A stretch of 64,000 nt of DNA, taken from NCBI RefSeq assembly GCF_010723575.1, contig NZ_BLKZ01000001.1, positions 1,612,001-1,676,000 of the forward strand, read 5' to 3'. The stretch is from Mycobacterium bourgelatii. Its GTDB lineage: Bacteria > Actinomycetota > Actinomycetes > Mycobacteriales > Mycobacteriaceae. Positions 63,419 to 64,000 of this stretch are shown here, one piece after another. Below the pieces are notes generated by a model that ran no database searches, was not told where the DNA came from, and worked only from the letters and a program-made list of their open reading frames with translations. Position numbers and translations under genes: made by a program. Position 1 is the first letter of the stretch; every line of letters begins with the position of its first letter.

Positions 63419-64000
63419 GTGCCTGACTCTGGCTTTTTAGAGGCCGATCCCGACCTGCTGATCGACTTCCGAAACGTCTCACTGCGCCGCGACGGCCGCA
63501 CCCTCGTCGGGCCCGTGGACTGGGCCGTCGAACTCGACGAACGCTGGGTGATCATCGGGCCCAACGGCGCCGGCAAGACGTCGTTGCTCAAGATCGCGGC
63601 GGCGGCCGAGCACCCATCGTCGGGGACCGCGTTCGTGCTGGGCGAGCAGCTCGGCCGGGTCGACGTCACCGAACTCCGGTCCCGGATCGGGCTGAGCTCC
63701 GCGGCTTTGGCCCAGCGGGTGCCCGACAACGAACTGGTGCGCGATCTGGTTGTGTCGGCGGGCTACTCGGTGCTGGGCCGGTGGCGCGAGCAATACGAGG
63801 ATCTCGATTACCGTCGCGCCATCGACATGCTGGAAAGCCTTGGCGCCGAACACCTCGCGGACCGCACCTACGGGACGCTGTCGGAGGGTGAGCGCAAACG
63901 AGTGCTGATCGCTCGTGCCTTGATGACCGATCCGGAGCTGCTGTTGCTCGACGAACCGGCGGCGGGCCTGGATCTCGGTGGCCGCGAGGAACTGGTGGCG
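63419..64000 (+). CDS. ABC transporter ATP-binding protein, 5' part
   Basis: 194 codons are inside the window; the gene is cut at its 3' end. GTG start, MPDSGFLEADPDL. Walker A GPNGAGKT is at residues 47-54, the signature region is LSEGERKR, and Walker B is LLLLDEPAAGLD near 177-188. It corresponds to M. tuberculosis Rv3041c, an orphan ABC ATPase of the YbbA/ModF-like branch. No membrane partner is visible in the window. Confidence 0.9.
   Translation, partial: MPDSGFLEADPDLLIDFRNVSLRRDGRTLVGPVDWAVELDERWVIIGPNGAGKTSLLKIAAAAEHPSSGTAFVLGEQLGRVDVTELRSRIGLSSAALAQRVPDNELVRDLVVSAGYSVLGRWREQYEDLDYRRAIDMLESLGAEHLADRTYGTLSEGERKRVLIARALMTDPELLLLDEPAAGLDLGGREELVA

Overview
The window is high-GC actinobacterial DNA from a slow-growing Mycobacterium that is not M. 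tuberculosis. The grounds are a giant PPE-MPTR gene, two PE_PGRS genes, an MspA-type porin fragment, and a gene order that follows, in reverse orientation, the M. tuberculosis stretch from about Rv3063 (cstA) to Rv3041c: cstA, ligB, fadE22, double-GntR, cyp136, TetR, SDR, dinP, TetR, FMN reductase, nrdHIE, TetR, flavin monooxygenase, nrdF2, DUF3349 protein, adhC, fecB, ctaD, serB2, ABC ATPase. All identifications are from reading the protein sequence; no database search was run.

Layout. 1-2030: end of an MspA-family porin gene, then a WS/DGAT (triacylglycerol synthase type) gene with a DosR-type box and a coupled 16-codon leader ORF. 2044-9067: five closely spaced minus-strand genes, in transcription order ligB, cstA, Hsp70-like ATPase, nitroreductase, PPK2. 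9166-15356: a beta-oxidation-like cluster (SDR, two-domain acyl-CoA dehydrogenase, DUF35 protein, thiolase-like protein, tandem GntR regulator) with a strong palindromic operator. 15504-17135: a MEDS/HATPase regulator and a stand-alone LeuA regulatory domain preceded by what looks like a Leu/Val attenuator. 17152-20338: cyp136, its divergent TetR and an SDR. 20394-28378: a frameshifted PE_PGRS, dinB2, a LAL-type LuxR regulator and a glucanase-like remnant between 67-bp repeats. 28684-43899: a 3,704-residue PPE-MPTR and a frameshifted PE_PGRS directly downstream.

44074-52463 holds the class Ib ribonucleotide reductase genes (nrdHIE and nrdF) with flanking regulators. Both promoters carry paired NrdR-like boxes at the same 32-bp spacing.

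52378-55761 is a small integrated element in the 3' end of nrdF. A 22-bp direct repeat marks both ends. The element supplies a synonymous replacement of the last nrdF codons, while the old nrdF tail and its terminator lie stranded 3.4 kb away. Inside are matching arm-type repeats at both ends, a decayed tyrosine integrase (frameshift, Arg-to-Gln in the HxxR motif, N-terminal domains missing), and a divergent cassette of three unrecognised membrane-anchored proteins.

55825-57386 carries small unrecognised genes, after which the conserved backbone resumes (DUF3349 protein, adhC, fecB, ctaD, serB2, ABC ATPase cut by the window end).

The two least expected items are the nrdF-targeted element with its membrane-protein cargo and the leader-peptide attenuator in front of the orphan LeuA regulatory domain.
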